From Saprospiraceae bacterium (GTDB lineage: Bacteria > Bacteroidota > Bacteroidia > Chitinophagales > Saprospiraceae), in the NCBI GenBank assembly GCA_029263015.1, contig JAJCYI010000219.1, positions 1-64,000 of the forward strand: a stretch of DNA of 64,000 nucleotides, written 5' to 3'. Of the stretch, positions 34,551 through 43,510 are shown piece by piece. Position numbers and translations under genes: made by a program. The notes beneath the pieces were generated by a model, which saw nothing but the letters and a program-made list of their open reading frames with translations, was not told where the DNA came from and did not search any database. Each line of letters opens with the position of its first letter. Position 1 is the stretch's first letter.

Positions 34551-35513
34551 TTATCTTGGGTCTAATTTAACTCCAATCGCTAGTTCTAAATCTTTTTCAT
34601 CATATTTAATGGATTCAATTTGTCCTTTGCGACTTCTTTGAAGCCGGAAGAATTTCCCCATCCCCTCATTTTGTTCTTTTTCCAAAACATAAAAAAATGA
34701 CTTCACCGCATCCATGCTATGGGTCGTTGCGAACACTTGGATGTTCCATTTTTTGGCGTACTCAAAAATGATGTTCCAGAGTTGCTCTTGGACAGAGTAA
34801 TGGAGTCCGGATTCGAACTCATCTATGAGGAGCATTTTGTTTTTGGAAGAAACGAGGGCAAGGGCGATTATCAACATTCTATTAGCTCCTTCACCAAGAT
34901 TTTTTAACGGGATTGGATTAATTTCATTTTCGAGCCTAACTTTTGCATTATTGTCTACAATATCAAGCCTAATTATCTTAGGCTCAATTACCCTCATTAT
35001 TTCATGAACTTGATCTTCTAACGGAGTGAGAACAACTTTCTTCCAAAAATCCGAAATTCTAATTTTGTCATTTGAAAAAGGAATGTACACAGCCTTATCA
35101 TTCGGATATTGGCCATCTGTTGGAGTCTTTAAATTATTCCGAACAGGAGATCCGTTACCTCTCTCTACAATACTAAAATATGTAGGGTAATCACTTTCTT
35201 TGACCTCTCTACTCAGTTTTATAGTATCACCTAATTCTATTGTTAACTGACTCGCATCTCTATTAATATGAATTAATTTCCGGGTAAACAAAGTAGAAAA
35301 AGATTCAGAATCATGACGATTTAAATCACCTCGCTCTAAAATAATATTACTAATTACAGATAAATCTCCTTTACTTTCCAATATCCTCAAAGCCTCCAAC
35401 AGCGCCGTCTTCCCAGTATTATTCTTCCCTGCAATTAAATTCACCTGCCCGAGCCCCTTCATCTTAAAATCCTCAAACAAGCGGTAATTTTGAATATGTA
35501 AATCTTTAAGCAT
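34551..35513 (-). CDS. AAA-type ATPase of a two-gene ATPase-TOPRIM module
   Basis: A 320-residue ABC/SMC-like ATPase (AAA_15/AAA_21 class). Walker A is GKNNTGKTALLEAL (about 29-42), the signature is KNLGEGANRM, Walker B is KMLLIDEFESGLH, and the switch His lies in FATTHSMDAV. There is no long coiled coil and no TOPRIM fused to it; the TOPRIM is the next gene. This organisation resembles PARIS AriA-AriB and AbiL systems, although the partner here is DUF3226-like rather than DUF4435-like. A -7 box (35535-35542) lies just upstream. Strongly AT-rich middle part (residues 80-180). Confidence 0.85.
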   Translation of the reverse strand: MLKDLHIQNYRLFEDFKMKGLGQVNLIAGKNNTGKTALLEALRILESKGDLSVISNIILERGDLNRHDSESFSTLFTRKLIHINRDASQLTIELGDTIKLSREVKESDYPTYFSIVERGNGSPVRNNLKTPTDGQYPNDKAVYIPFSNDKIRISDFWKKVVLTPLEDQVHEIMRVIEPKIIRLDIVDNNAKVRLENEINPIPLKNLGEGANRMLIIALALVSSKNKMLLIDEFESGLHYSVQEQLWNIIFEYAKKWNIQVFATTHSMDAVKSFFYVLEKEQNEGMGKFFRLQRSRKGQIESIKYDEKDLELAIGVKLDPR

Positions 35514-35534
35514 CTCTTTGTCAATTGTTTACCT

Positions 35535-35542
35535 CAAAGATA
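35535..35542 (-). promoter_or_regulatory. -7 promoter box for ATPase-TOPRIM module 1
   Basis: TATCTTTG on the minus strand matches the TAnnTTTG consensus exactly and lies 22 bases before the ATPase start codon. No -33 box is clear. Confidence 0.5.
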
Positions 35543-35599
35543 AGTTCCTCCCATTATAAAAACCTATTCACTGGTCACTAATCACTAATTCACCAATCA

Positions 35600-36334
35600 C
35601 TAAATCGATTTAAAAATCGTCCACAAAATCTTATGCCCTGCCAGTACAGACCCCCTCACCGTGCCAGATATTTTTGACACACCGATTCGACAGCGATAGT
35701 TCACGGGCACTTCGGTACATTTCAATTTTTGTTTGGCAGCTTTTACCTGCATTTCTACTGTCCAACCGAAATCCCGGTCTTTCATCTTAAGGACTTGCAG
35801 TTTGTCCCAACGGATGGCCCGAAAAGGGCCGAGGTCAGTAAAATTATATTTAAAAAACAATCGTATTAGATTGGTTGCCAGCCAGTTGCCAAATATTTGC
35901 TGTGGTTGCATAGCGCCTTTTTCCAGTTTGCCAAGTGCGCGCGATCCAATAACCATATCAAAACCTTCTTGGAGGATCGGGCGAACCACATTCGGCATTT
36001 CTTCAGGGTGGTCGGAGTAGTCGCCGTCGAGAAAAACGACAATATCGGGCTGCTCATTTTCAGGTTTATTTGATAGATATTCCAGTCCTTTCAAACAGGC
36101 ATTTCCATATCCTGGATTGGGCTGGTCAACTACCGTTGCGCCATTCGCCAATGCCACTTCTTTGGTTCGATCCCGACTGTTGTTATTGCAAACAATGACT
36201 TCCTGGACAAAATCCTTCGGAATGTCATTCAGCACCAGCCCAATGGATTTTTCCTCATTATACGCTGGGATGATTACGGCGATATTTTTTGATTGTTTGT
36301 TGTCGATTGTTAGTTGTAGGTTGGTGAGGGGCAA
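35600..36334 (-). CDS. Family 2 glycosyltransferase (dolichol-phosphate-mannose-synthase-like)
   Basis: A 244-residue GT-A fold glycosyltransferase. The nucleotide-binding start IAVIIPAYNEEKSIGLVL and the metal-binding VFLDGDYSDHPEEM (DxD as DGD) are in place, followed by the acceptor region GSRALG and GWTVEMQVKA. It lacks the C-terminal membrane helices of some relatives, so it probably works at the cytoplasmic face of the membrane on a polyprenyl-phosphate carrier. The start is a TTG (36334); no ATG lies near the N-terminus, and the exact start is uncertain. Confidence 0.88.
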   Translation of the reverse strand: MPLTNLQLTIDNKQSKNIAVIIPAYNEEKSIGLVLNDIPKDFVQEVIVCNNNSRDRTKEVALANGATVVDQPNPGYGNACLKGLEYLSNKPENEQPDIVVFLDGDYSDHPEEMPNVVRPILQEGFDMVIGSRALGKLEKGAMQPQQIFGNWLATNLIRLFFKYNFTDLGPFRAIRWDKLQVLKMKDRDFGWTVEMQVKAAKQKLKCTEVPVNYRCRIGVSKISGTVRGSVLAGHKILWTIFKSI

Positions 36335-36481
36335 AGTTCAGAAAAAAAACAACTTTCACCACGTCAGCTCCGTAAGCAAGGAGACACCAAATAACATTTG
36401 AAATAATCTATTTTTGCATTTCAAAATTTCAAACTACAACATCCGTTCTCATCCCAACCGATCAACAATCATACTTTGTAA

Positions 36482-37975
36482 ATGAAATATCTCTTTCTTA
36501 TCATATCATTCCTTGTTGTTCTTTTTTCCTGCAACAAAGAAGAATCTTTCACCACTTCTAGTAGCGACAGCTTGACCTTCTCCCTGGATACGCTACGGTT
36601 CGATACCGTATTCTCTGAGCTGGGTTCCGACACCCGTTTTTTTCGGGTGTTCAACAAAGCTGACCAGAGCATCCGCATTTCCAAAATTTCTCTAAAAGGA
36701 AATGCCCAATCAAAATTCAACCTCAATGTGGATGGACTGCCGGGCGACACCCACGAGGATATAGTCATTTATCCAAATGACAGCATTTATGTGTTTGCCG
36801 AAGTAACCATCAACCCAGATGACCCTCTTTCTACGAGTCCGTATTTTGTATATGATGAAGTTGTTTTTGAAACAAATGGGAATACCCAATCAGTGATGCT
36901 GGAAGCATGGGGACAAAATGCCAATTACATCCCCAGCCGATACCACAAGGACAGTGTGGCCGTTTTTACCTGCAACGGCGAAGTGACCTGGGACGACCCA
37001 AAACCTTATGTGGTTTACGGGATCGTAGCATTTCTGGACTGCCAATTGAACATCCCCGCTGGCACTCAAATCCATGTGCACGGTGGTCTATCGAGGGGCA
37101 TTGACCCCACTGACGGTAGCACATTGATCTATAATTCAGGCCGTTTGTTTTTTGGTGAAAATGCCAATATCAACGTGAAGGGCACTTTGGAAGACCCCGT
37201 TGTCTTTCAGGGGGACCGACTGGAGGAAGGATTTGAAGATGCCGATGGGCAATGGACCGGGATCATCTTATCGGCTGGCAGTAAGGACAATGTTATGGAA
37301 AATGCCATTGTGAAAAACGCCCTCTTCGGCATATTTGTAGACTCCACCGCCGAACTGACTTTGAAAGACGTGCAGGTTATCAATACTTCCGGCCCTGGAA
37401 TTTTTGCAAAACATGCTAAAGTGAACGCACAAAACTGCCTGTTTTACAATAATGGCACCCATGCAGTCCAGCTTACTTTTGGGGGCGATTACAATTTTGA
37501 TTACTGCACCCTTGCAAATTACGGCACCGACGCCTCGGCACTCAGCATGAGCAACGGTATTTGCTACGATGCCTTATGCGAAGTTTCTGCAGCGTACCGA
37601 TTGAATGCAAGGGTCCGCAACAGCATCATTTATGGATCGCTGCGCGATGAAATTGCCATCATTGATTTCACTGGCGCACAAGGGGCTGATCGTTTGGCCC
37701 TCAATTACAACTTCGAGAATTGCCTAATTCGAGCCGATGAAATCAATGACCTCGAAATGGGGATCCCCACTTTCTTTGACTATTGTGATTGCTTCAATGC
37801 CAATCCAAGTGACGCCATTTTTGTGAGTATCAATGAGGACGACTACCACCTAGATACGCTTTCCGTTGCAGAGCAAAAGGCAATGCCCATCAATGGCATC
37901 ACATTGGATTTGGATGGAAATGACAGAGATGCCGTCACTCCTGACCTAGGGTGCTATGAATACCAGTTTGAATGA
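36482..37975 (+). CDS. Right-handed beta-helix lipoprotein
   Basis: A 497-residue lipoprotein: the signal peptide ends LVVLFSC, giving lipidated Cys17. After an N-terminal beta domain (SLDTLRFDTVFSELGSDTRF) the protein has parallel beta-helix coils (about 200-400) such as NVMENAIVKNALFGIFVDST and LKDVQVINTSGPGIFAKHAK. It ends DLDGNDRDAVTPDLGCYEY, the pattern of choice-of-anchor Q proteins. Such helices commonly bind or cleave polysaccharides, but no catalytic signature is visible. It is divergent from the glycosyltransferase; TATTTTTG at 36409-36416 is a possible -7 box. Confidence 0.82.
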   Translation: MKYLFLIISFLVVLFSCNKEESFTTSSSDSLTFSLDTLRFDTVFSELGSDTRFFRVFNKADQSIRISKISLKGNAQSKFNLNVDGLPGDTHEDIVIYPNDSIYVFAEVTINPDDPLSTSPYFVYDEVVFETNGNTQSVMLEAWGQNANYIPSRYHKDSVAVFTCNGEVTWDDPKPYVVYGIVAFLDCQLNIPAGTQIHVHGGLSRGIDPTDGSTLIYNSGRLFFGENANINVKGTLEDPVVFQGDRLEEGFEDADGQWTGIILSAGSKDNVMENAIVKNALFGIFVDSTAELTLKDVQVINTSGPGIFAKHAKVNAQNCLFYNNGTHAVQLTFGGDYNFDYCTLANYGTDASALSMSNGICYDALCEVSAAYRLNARVRNSIIYGSLRDEIAIIDFTGAQGADRLALNYNFENCLIRADEINDLEMGIPTFFDYCDCFNANPSDAIFVSINEDDYHLDTLSVAEQKAMPINGITLDLDGNDRDAVTPDLGCYEYQFE

Positions 37976-37983
37976 GTTGGGTT

Positions 37984-38028
37984 GGTTTCCAGAAGGGTGG
38001 GAATTTAATTCCCACCCTTCTGGAAACC
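37984..38028. repeat. 45-bp palindrome with GGGTGGGAATT core
   Basis: GGTTTCCAGAAGGGTGGGAA and its complement with a 5-base centre. It shares GGGTGGGAATT-AATTCCCACCC with the perfect palindrome at 17099-17154. It sits just after the stop at 37975 and before the convergent YceI gene, so it could terminate both. Confidence 0.85.
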
Positions 38029-38054
38029 ACGACAGGAATATTAAGTAACAAAGC

Positions 38055-38738
38055 CTACTGCGAATCAGCCACTTGCGTATTGCCTGCCAGCGTAATTTTC
38101 AATTTCACATCGTCAGCGATCAAATTGTCCTTGAGCGTACCTATAACGCCAGAATTGAAAACGATGCCCCATTCGGTGCGGTTGATCGAAAACTCAGGTG
38201 TTGAAACGGTCACTTCGCCCTCCCCAACTGTTACCATCGCTGGGATGGTAATACTCTTGGTACTGTCTTTCAAAGTCAGGTTGCCAGTAAGGGTATAATT
38301 TGCATCGGCATTTCCTTCCAATGGAGCTACCCCAGTCATTTCAAAGGCACCAGTTGGGAATTTCTCCACTTCGAAGAAATCACCTGATTTGAGGTGTCCT
38401 TCCAATTTGGCTTTTTTTTCTGGGTCTTCTATTGTGGTTTCATCCAATGAATTCATATCAATGACAAAACTACCGCTCTCAGGCGTGCCATCTTTCAACG
38501 TCAATTGTCCACTTGTTAATTTAATAGTGCCGAGGTGGCCGTATTGTCCTGGCTTATAGCCCTCCCAGTTAATGACACTCGCATCGGTATTGATGGTGTA
38601 AGCAGTACCTTCGGCAGTCGCTTCGGTAGCAGTTCCTGTATTATCAGTTGTATCGGCAGCATCAGCTGGCGTACTGTTTTGGCAGGCCACAAACAGGCCT
38701 GAAATCAACGTGAGGAGAAAAAATAACCTTTTCATCAA
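38055..38738 (-). CDS. YceI-family lipoprotein
   Basis: A 227-residue YceI-fold protein, a lipocalin-like barrel that binds polyisoprenoid or other lipids in the periplasm. Signal peptide with lipobox LFVAC (Cys19). The barrel begins about residue 48 with YTINTDASVINWEGYKPG, followed by GTIKLTSGQLTLKDG, DMNSLDE, HLKSGDFFEVEKFP and ends FSINRTEWGI and VKLKITL, all typical. A Thr/Ala/Asp-rich linker (residues 22-45) separates the anchor from the barrel. Monocistronic. Confidence 0.93.
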   Translation of the reverse strand: MMKRLFFLLTLISGLFVACQNSTPADAADTTDNTGTATEATAEGTAYTINTDASVINWEGYKPGQYGHLGTIKLTSGQLTLKDGTPESGSFVIDMNSLDETTIEDPEKKAKLEGHLKSGDFFEVEKFPTGAFEMTGVAPLEGNADANYTLTGNLTLKDSTKSITIPAMVTVGEGEVTVSTPEFSINRTEWGIVFNSGVIGTLKDNLIADDVKLKITLAGNTQVADSQ

Positions 38739-38787
38739 TGTTTTGAAATTTAGTGTAAAAAAATAAAGCTGCCCAGAGTTTTATTGG

Positions 38788-38957
38788 ATTTAGGGAGTAG
38801 GAAAAAAATAACCTACCCACTCAAACTTGTTCTTTTTAAATAGGAAAAACTTAAAAAATCCTTACGTAGCTTGGCTATGTGCGGGTTTTAAAATTCTTCC
38901 TATTCAAAAATTACGGCGCTTTAGCAGGTATCTTATTTATTTCCTTCTCCCTTAAAT
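38788..38957. repeat. Core-sharing hairpin element, copy d
   Basis: A 170-bp hairpin with its own arms: ATTTAGGGAGTAGGAAAAAA left and the complement of ATTTAAGGGAGAAGGAAAT right, enclosing TTACGTAGCTTGGCTATGTGC (about 38862-38882). The arms differ from copies a, b and c, yet the central core is the same. It fills most of the gap between the YceI and DUF2062 genes. Confidence 0.75.
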
Positions 38958-39115
38958 TAAAAACGCTGCGCATCTTCAATGTTCTGATGCGGATTTCGAA
39001 ATGAAATCCAATGCAAAACAACAGCTTAAACCTTACATTGTTAACTAAAAGGCCAAATAGTTGTATATACATACTTAGAAGCTGTTTTAGGCATAAACTT
39101 AAAATACATCGAAGC

Positions 39116-39580
39116 TTGAAAGCATTTTTTAAAAAACTGAAAGGATTCCTGAAACAAGGCACGTCGCCCAAGGCGCTGGCACTGAGTACCACATTGGGTA
39201 TATTAATGGGCCTATTCCCAGTGCTCGGCATCACAACTTGGACCATCCCTATTATCGCATCTGTTTTCCGGCTGAATGTCGCATTGATGCTTTCGTTGAG
39301 CTACCTTGTCTGGCCGATCCAAATATTACTTATCATCCCCTTCTTACGGTTTGGGGAATGGTTCTGGGAAGTTCCTGCATTTCCCATTTCATTGGAGCAA
39401 ATCCAAATAGCATTTGAAGCCAGTTTTTTTGGCGCTATAAGTGACCTGTGGAATGCAAATGTCTGCGCTGCATGGGGATGGCTGGTGGCAGGTATTCCAA
39501 TTGGGGTTTTATTGTATTTTTTGTTGGTGAGGATATTTGATTATTTGGAATTCTGGAGAATCAAAAGGCATCAAACATAA
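39116..39580 (+). CDS. DUF2062 membrane protein
   Basis: A 154-residue (up to 189 with an upstream start) membrane protein with the DUF2062 pattern: KQGTSPKALALSTTLGILMG, LFPVLGITTW, LSYLVWPIQILLIIPFLRFG and a final helix LVAGIPIGVLLYFLLV. These proteins are widespread in Bacteroidota; function is unknown, although some are fused to glycosyltransferases. TTG at 39116 is chosen because the residues before it look like non-coding sequence; an earlier in-frame ATG is at 39011. The gene is convergent with, and overlaps by 10 bases, the TOPRIM gene of module 2. Confidence 0.8.
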   Translation: MKAFFKKLKGFLKQGTSPKALALSTTLGILMGLFPVLGITTWTIPIIASVFRLNVALMLSLSYLVWPIQILLIIPFLRFGEWFWEVPAFPISLEQIQIAFEASFFGAISDLWNANVCAAWGWLVAGIPIGVLLYFLLVRIFDYLEFWRIKRHQT

Positions 39581-40212
39581 TTTATTCCTCTTCTTTCTCT
39601 CTCTGCCGTTATCATTTTTAAATAATTTTCAAAAAGATTGTAAAAATGCTCGAAACTATTTGAATGCAATTTCAACCAATCAAAATCAATATCTTTGCTT
39701 AATGCTTCCACGATAGGATTGGATTTCTTATTACTTATTCGAGCACGGGTACTGGAATATACATCTTGCTTTAATTCTTGCCTTGATTTGACTCTATCAA
39801 TAACAAGTGTATTTTCAACACCTGGGTTTTCCTTTTTGACCTTGATATACCACAACCAATATTCAACTGCTTGAACTGGAATATACAACAAGGCTTTATC
39901 AGTTAACTCGCTTTCCACTAAATCGCTTTCCATTTTTTTATAAAGAACATGATGCTCATTGTCATCTGAGTCACGACCGACTAAGCAAAGATCTAAAGCA
40001 TTTTCTTTTATGCCGCTTAAAATATAATTGATGAAGTATTTTGAAACAAAGCCACCGCTTTTTGCTTCCACGCGAGAGGTATATTCTATGTTGTGAATCA
40101 ATTTTATTTTATCACCATATTCACAATGCTCAACAAGTTGACGGACAGCGTTTTTAATAAATATTTCGTTTGCAGCGTCTTCTGCAAAAATGCCAAAATT
40201 TATACTGATCAT
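39571..40212 (-). CDS. TOPRIM-like protein of ATPase module 2
   Basis: A 213-residue protein with the bare bones of a TOPRIM fold: Glu11 in FGIFAEDAANE and Asp81/Asp83 in CLVGRDSDDN, followed by a Trp/Tyr-rich segment VQAVEYWLWYIKV. It is reminiscent of DUF4276-like TOPRIM proteins, but the match is distant. Its ATG overlaps the stop of the upstream ATPase by 4 bases (ATGA type), so the pair is coupled. Unlike the TOPRIM of module 1 it keeps both Asp residues. The C-terminal half is AT-rich and of unknown nature. Confidence 0.7.
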   Translation of the reverse strand: MISINFGIFAEDAANEIFIKNAVRQLVEHCEYGDKIKLIHNIEYTSRVEAKSGGFVSKYFINYILSGIKENALDLCLVGRDSDDNEHHVLYKKMESDLVESELTDKALLYIPVQAVEYWLWYIKVKKENPGVENTLVIDRVKSRQELKQDVYSSTRARISNKKSNPIVEALSKDIDFDWLKLHSNSFEHFYNLFENYLKMITAERERRGINYV

Positions 40213-41549
40213 CTTGGGACACCTCCGATCAACCCGCTAGCCCAATGGTCTCCCAATGACTGACTCAAGTCGAGTTTTGGCACATTTAATTTTTTAGATT
40301 GTTTTTCGTCTTCAGCAATAATATCCGCTTTCAAATTCCGCACTGTCGTTGCCTGTTCTTTTTTATCAAAAATAAAAACACTCTCCGGTAAATCTGTGAA
40401 TTGGTCAATAACAACGGTGCTGTGTGTTGTCATTATTACTTGTACTTCCTGTTTTTCAGCAATTTCAAAGAAGTAATCCATTAGCTCCTTGATACGTCGA
40501 GGATGAATGCCATTTTCAGGCTCTTCTATCATAAGTAATTTTGGTGGGTTTGGCTGGTGGATAATAGCGAGAAGCGCTAGGAAATATAACGTTCCATCAG
40601 AAAGTTCGTCTGCCCAATATGTTTGGCTGTATATATCTCGGACGCCAAGCCGTTTAAATGTTTTGTCTCCGTGTATTTTTCTTAAATCATGATTTTCTGG
40701 CAGGGCTACTTTTTCAAGACTAATTGATTTAAATTCTTTTATGCATTCGTTTAGACTGGAGTTGATTGCTTCCATTATGTCAGGTTTGTTATCCCGCATA
40801 TTGTCGAGGAAAGCGACTAAGTTGGAAGCATCAGGTTTTACAGAATAATCATCGGCTAGAGTAGGATATGGTTTTTTTAGGTCTGAGATGTTAACGGAGT
40901 ATAAACCCAAATTTGAAATTTCTAAACAAATATTTTTAATTATTTTCTTTTCATCAAATTCAAAATAAGAGGATGCAAAAGCATGAGTTGACCTGTATTT
41001 TCCTTCTTGCAAAGAACCACTTCTTTTAACCTCTACGGTAAAATTTTCTGAATCCTTTACCAATTTATTGACAGAGGTATATTGTGAAAAATATCTGTGG
41101 TACAAACTATAATCATTTTGAATTACAAAATCACTAAATATATATTTCAATTTATCCAAATCATAATTGTCAAGAATATAAAAATTTTCAGAGTTACTAT
41201 TTTCATGTAATTTGCCGAAAAATTGGCCAACCATAAATTTACCATCATTTCTATATCCAAAAAATTCAACACTATAAATTAAACGTCCAGCCTTCAATGT
41301 AAAAACGATAGGAGGGTGGTTAATTTCACCATCAAATCTATCACTGATTTTTTTCAAATAGAACATTTTATCCATTTCTATTTTAGAATAGTTTAATCTA
41401 TTCTTATAAAAATTTCCCAAAAACTCAAACGCCTTCAACAAATTACTCTTCCCCGAATTATTCGGTCCGATCAAGAGGTTCACATCCTGCAAGTTCAAAG
41501 TGACATCTTGCAGGCTCCTGAAATTTTGTATGCGAATCGTCTTTATCAT
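40209..41549 (-). CDS. SMC/RecF-like ATPase of module 2
   Basis: A 446-residue ATPase starting IKTIRIQNFRSLQDVTLNLQ. Walker A is GPNNSGKSNLLKAF, the signature ELSDGTLYFLALLA, Walker B LLMIEEPENGIHP, and the switch His is in MTTHSTVVID; all four are intact. Between Walker A and signature is an insert of over 200 residues, AT-rich and variable. ATG at 41549 precedes the conserved start; a longer frame to 41651 overlaps the adenine deaminase gene and is unlikely. ATPases of this class paired with a TOPRIM or nuclease gene act against phage or DNA; a defence role is inferred from the pairing alone. Confidence 0.85.
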   Translation of the reverse strand: MIKTIRIQNFRSLQDVTLNLQDVNLLIGPNNSGKSNLLKAFEFLGNFYKNRLNYSKIEMDKMFYLKKISDRFDGEINHPPIVFTLKAGRLIYSVEFFGYRNDGKFMVGQFFGKLHENSNSENFYILDNYDLDKLKYIFSDFVIQNDYSLYHRYFSQYTSVNKLVKDSENFTVEVKRSGSLQEGKYRSTHAFASSYFEFDEKKIIKNICLEISNLGLYSVNISDLKKPYPTLADDYSVKPDASNLVAFLDNMRDNKPDIMEAINSSLNECIKEFKSISLEKVALPENHDLRKIHGDKTFKRLGVRDIYSQTYWADELSDGTLYFLALLAIIHQPNPPKLLMIEEPENGIHPRRIKELMDYFFEIAEKQEVQVIMTTHSTVVIDQFTDLPESVFIFDKKEQATTVRNLKADIIAEDEKQSKKLNVPKLDLSQSLGDHWASGLIGGVPR

Positions 41550-41610
41550 GTTTTCTTGTTGAATATAAATATTTTTGATTCGTAAAAATAAGTGTTTAGT
41601 CAAACAAATT

Positions 41611-43251
41611 TCAACTTTCCACTTCCACAAAACCAAACTTTCCCACATCAAACAAACCCAAGTCCGTCATTTTCAATGCAGGAATAACTGGTAACGCCAG
41701 AAACGACAATGTCATAAAAGGTGCTTTCAGGACACAGCCAAGCGAGGATTTTGTCCAGGCATCTATTTCAGAATAATTTTCTGCCAGAACATAACCATCT
41801 TCTTGGCTCATCAACCCAGCGATGGGCAGTGGCAAAACTTTTTCAACACCATTGTCATCGACTGCACTGATGCCGCCTTTTGCACGAATTACCGCGTTTA
41901 CTGCAGCACAAAGCAATTTATCACTCGTGCCGACAGCCACGATATTGTGCGAATCGTGGGCAACACTCGAAGCCAATGCGCCATTTTTCAGACCGAAACC
42001 CTGCACAAAACCAATGGCAGGAGTGGCATTTTCCGCATAGCGGTTTACCACTGTTATTTTTAAAATATCGCCAAAGGGATCAGATTGCAGAAACCCATTT
42101 TCAATCGGAACATCGACTGTTCTGGCCTCTGTAACTATTTCCCCATCCAGCACTTTTATGACCCGTACCGTGCCTTTGTTTTTGGTGGATTTTATTTTAA
42201 AACTTGACGATTGTTTTTCATTCGCCTTAAATTGGTTTGGAGCAGCTGAATGTTGATGCGGCAGTAATGATTTACCATTTTTCGCAACCAGTTGACCGTC
42301 CAGCCAAGTCTCCAACACCTCAAAAGATTGCAGGTCTTTTACCAACATAAAATCAGCTGGATCTCCTGCACGGAGTTGCCCAACTGGGAGGTTGTAATGA
42401 TCTACGGGATGTACACAGGCCGCATTCAAAACATCAAAAAGTTCACAGTCTTTGGCCAGCGCCCTTGCCGCCAATTGGTTGATATGGCCTTTTATCAAAT
42501 CGTCGGGGTGCTTGTCGTCACTACAAAACATCACTTGTTTTGGGAACTCGTTTATCAGCGGCCAGAGTGCCTCAAAATTGCGCGCAGCGCTGCCCTCCCT
42601 GATCAAAATTTTCACACCCAATTCTGCTTTCTCCCGCCCTTCCTCATAAGTGAAGCATTCGTGATCGGTCGTGATGCCTGCGGCAAAATATTTCCGTGCG
42701 TCGTCGCCCCTCAGTCCTGGTGCATGGCCATCAATGGGCTTTCCCAACCGTTTGGCGGTAGCAATTTTTGCCAACACCTCAGCATCGTCAAATAAGACAC
42801 CGGGAAAGTTCATCATTTCCGACAAATAACCGATTTCAGGTTTTTTCAGCAATACTTCCACAGCCGCTGCATCCAAGGTGGCGCCAGCCGTTTCAAAAAT
42901 GGTGGCAGGGACACAGGAAGGCGCACCAAAACAATATTTCAACGGAACACGTCGTGCCTCATCCAACATATAATCCACTCCTTCGCTGCCTAACACATTG
43001 GCTATTTCATGGGGATCGGAAACTGTTGCGACCGTGCCATGTACGACTGCCAAACGGGCGAATTCTGTCGGTGGCATCATGCTGCTTTCGATATGAACGT
43101 GGGCATCAACAAAACCGGGAAGTAAGTAACCAGGACTGGTTGGGTTTTTATCGGTTGGTGAAATGCTTTTTATGCGGCCATCTTCAATAATGACTTCGGC
43201 AGGGTATATTTTTCTTCTAGTTAAATCAACGAATTGGGCGTAAAGAATCAT
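41611..43251 (-). CDS. ade: Adenine deaminase
   Basis: A 546-residue adenine deaminase (amidohydrolase superfamily, bacterial AdeC type) that turns adenine into hypoxanthine and ammonia in purine salvage. Metal ligands are in FVDAHVHIESSMM (HxH), DGHAPGL and DHECFTYEE, and the AdeC-specific block TVATVSDPHEIANVLG is present, as is CFGAPSCVPAT. The C-terminal small domain contains SVAHDSHNIVAVGTSD. Full length. It lies 61 bases upstream of the ATPase of module 2 on the same strand but shares no function with it. Confidence 0.95.
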   Translation of the reverse strand: MILYAQFVDLTRRKIYPAEVIIEDGRIKSISPTDKNPTSPGYLLPGFVDAHVHIESSMMPPTEFARLAVVHGTVATVSDPHEIANVLGSEGVDYMLDEARRVPLKYCFGAPSCVPATIFETAGATLDAAAVEVLLKKPEIGYLSEMMNFPGVLFDDAEVLAKIATAKRLGKPIDGHAPGLRGDDARKYFAAGITTDHECFTYEEGREKAELGVKILIREGSAARNFEALWPLINEFPKQVMFCSDDKHPDDLIKGHINQLAARALAKDCELFDVLNAACVHPVDHYNLPVGQLRAGDPADFMLVKDLQSFEVLETWLDGQLVAKNGKSLLPHQHSAAPNQFKANEKQSSSFKIKSTKNKGTVRVIKVLDGEIVTEARTVDVPIENGFLQSDPFGDILKITVVNRYAENATPAIGFVQGFGLKNGALASSVAHDSHNIVAVGTSDKLLCAAVNAVIRAKGGISAVDDNGVEKVLPLPIAGLMSQEDGYVLAENYSEIDAWTKSSLGCVLKAPFMTLSFLALPVIPALKMTDLGLFDVGKFGFVEVES

Positions 43252-43510
43252 ACGTGAATTTATATGTTAGAATCTGTTTTAGGGGGTTAAAGGTATACAT
43301 TATACGTCACCATAAAAGGATTAATGAATCTTGCTTGTGGCTGAGAAAGTTGAAATAGATGAAAAGGTTTAAAACTCAACCCTCTTGACTATCTAAACCT
43401 CCTCAACTTGATTTTGCAAATGCACAAAACCTAAAATGACCCAATATACCAAGTTGGTGGTGCTGCTGAAAAAGAGGTAATTTCACCGAAATTTAAAATT
43501 CTATTCAAAC

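Noticed and set aside
33906-41549. Naming the ATPase-TOPRIM modules PARIS.
   Set aside because: PARIS AriB is a DUF4435 protein; the partners here look like DUF3226 and a DUF4276-like protein, so only the general architecture is shared.
42292-42795. 167-codon plus-strand frame.
   Set aside because: Antisense shadow of the adenine deaminase gene.
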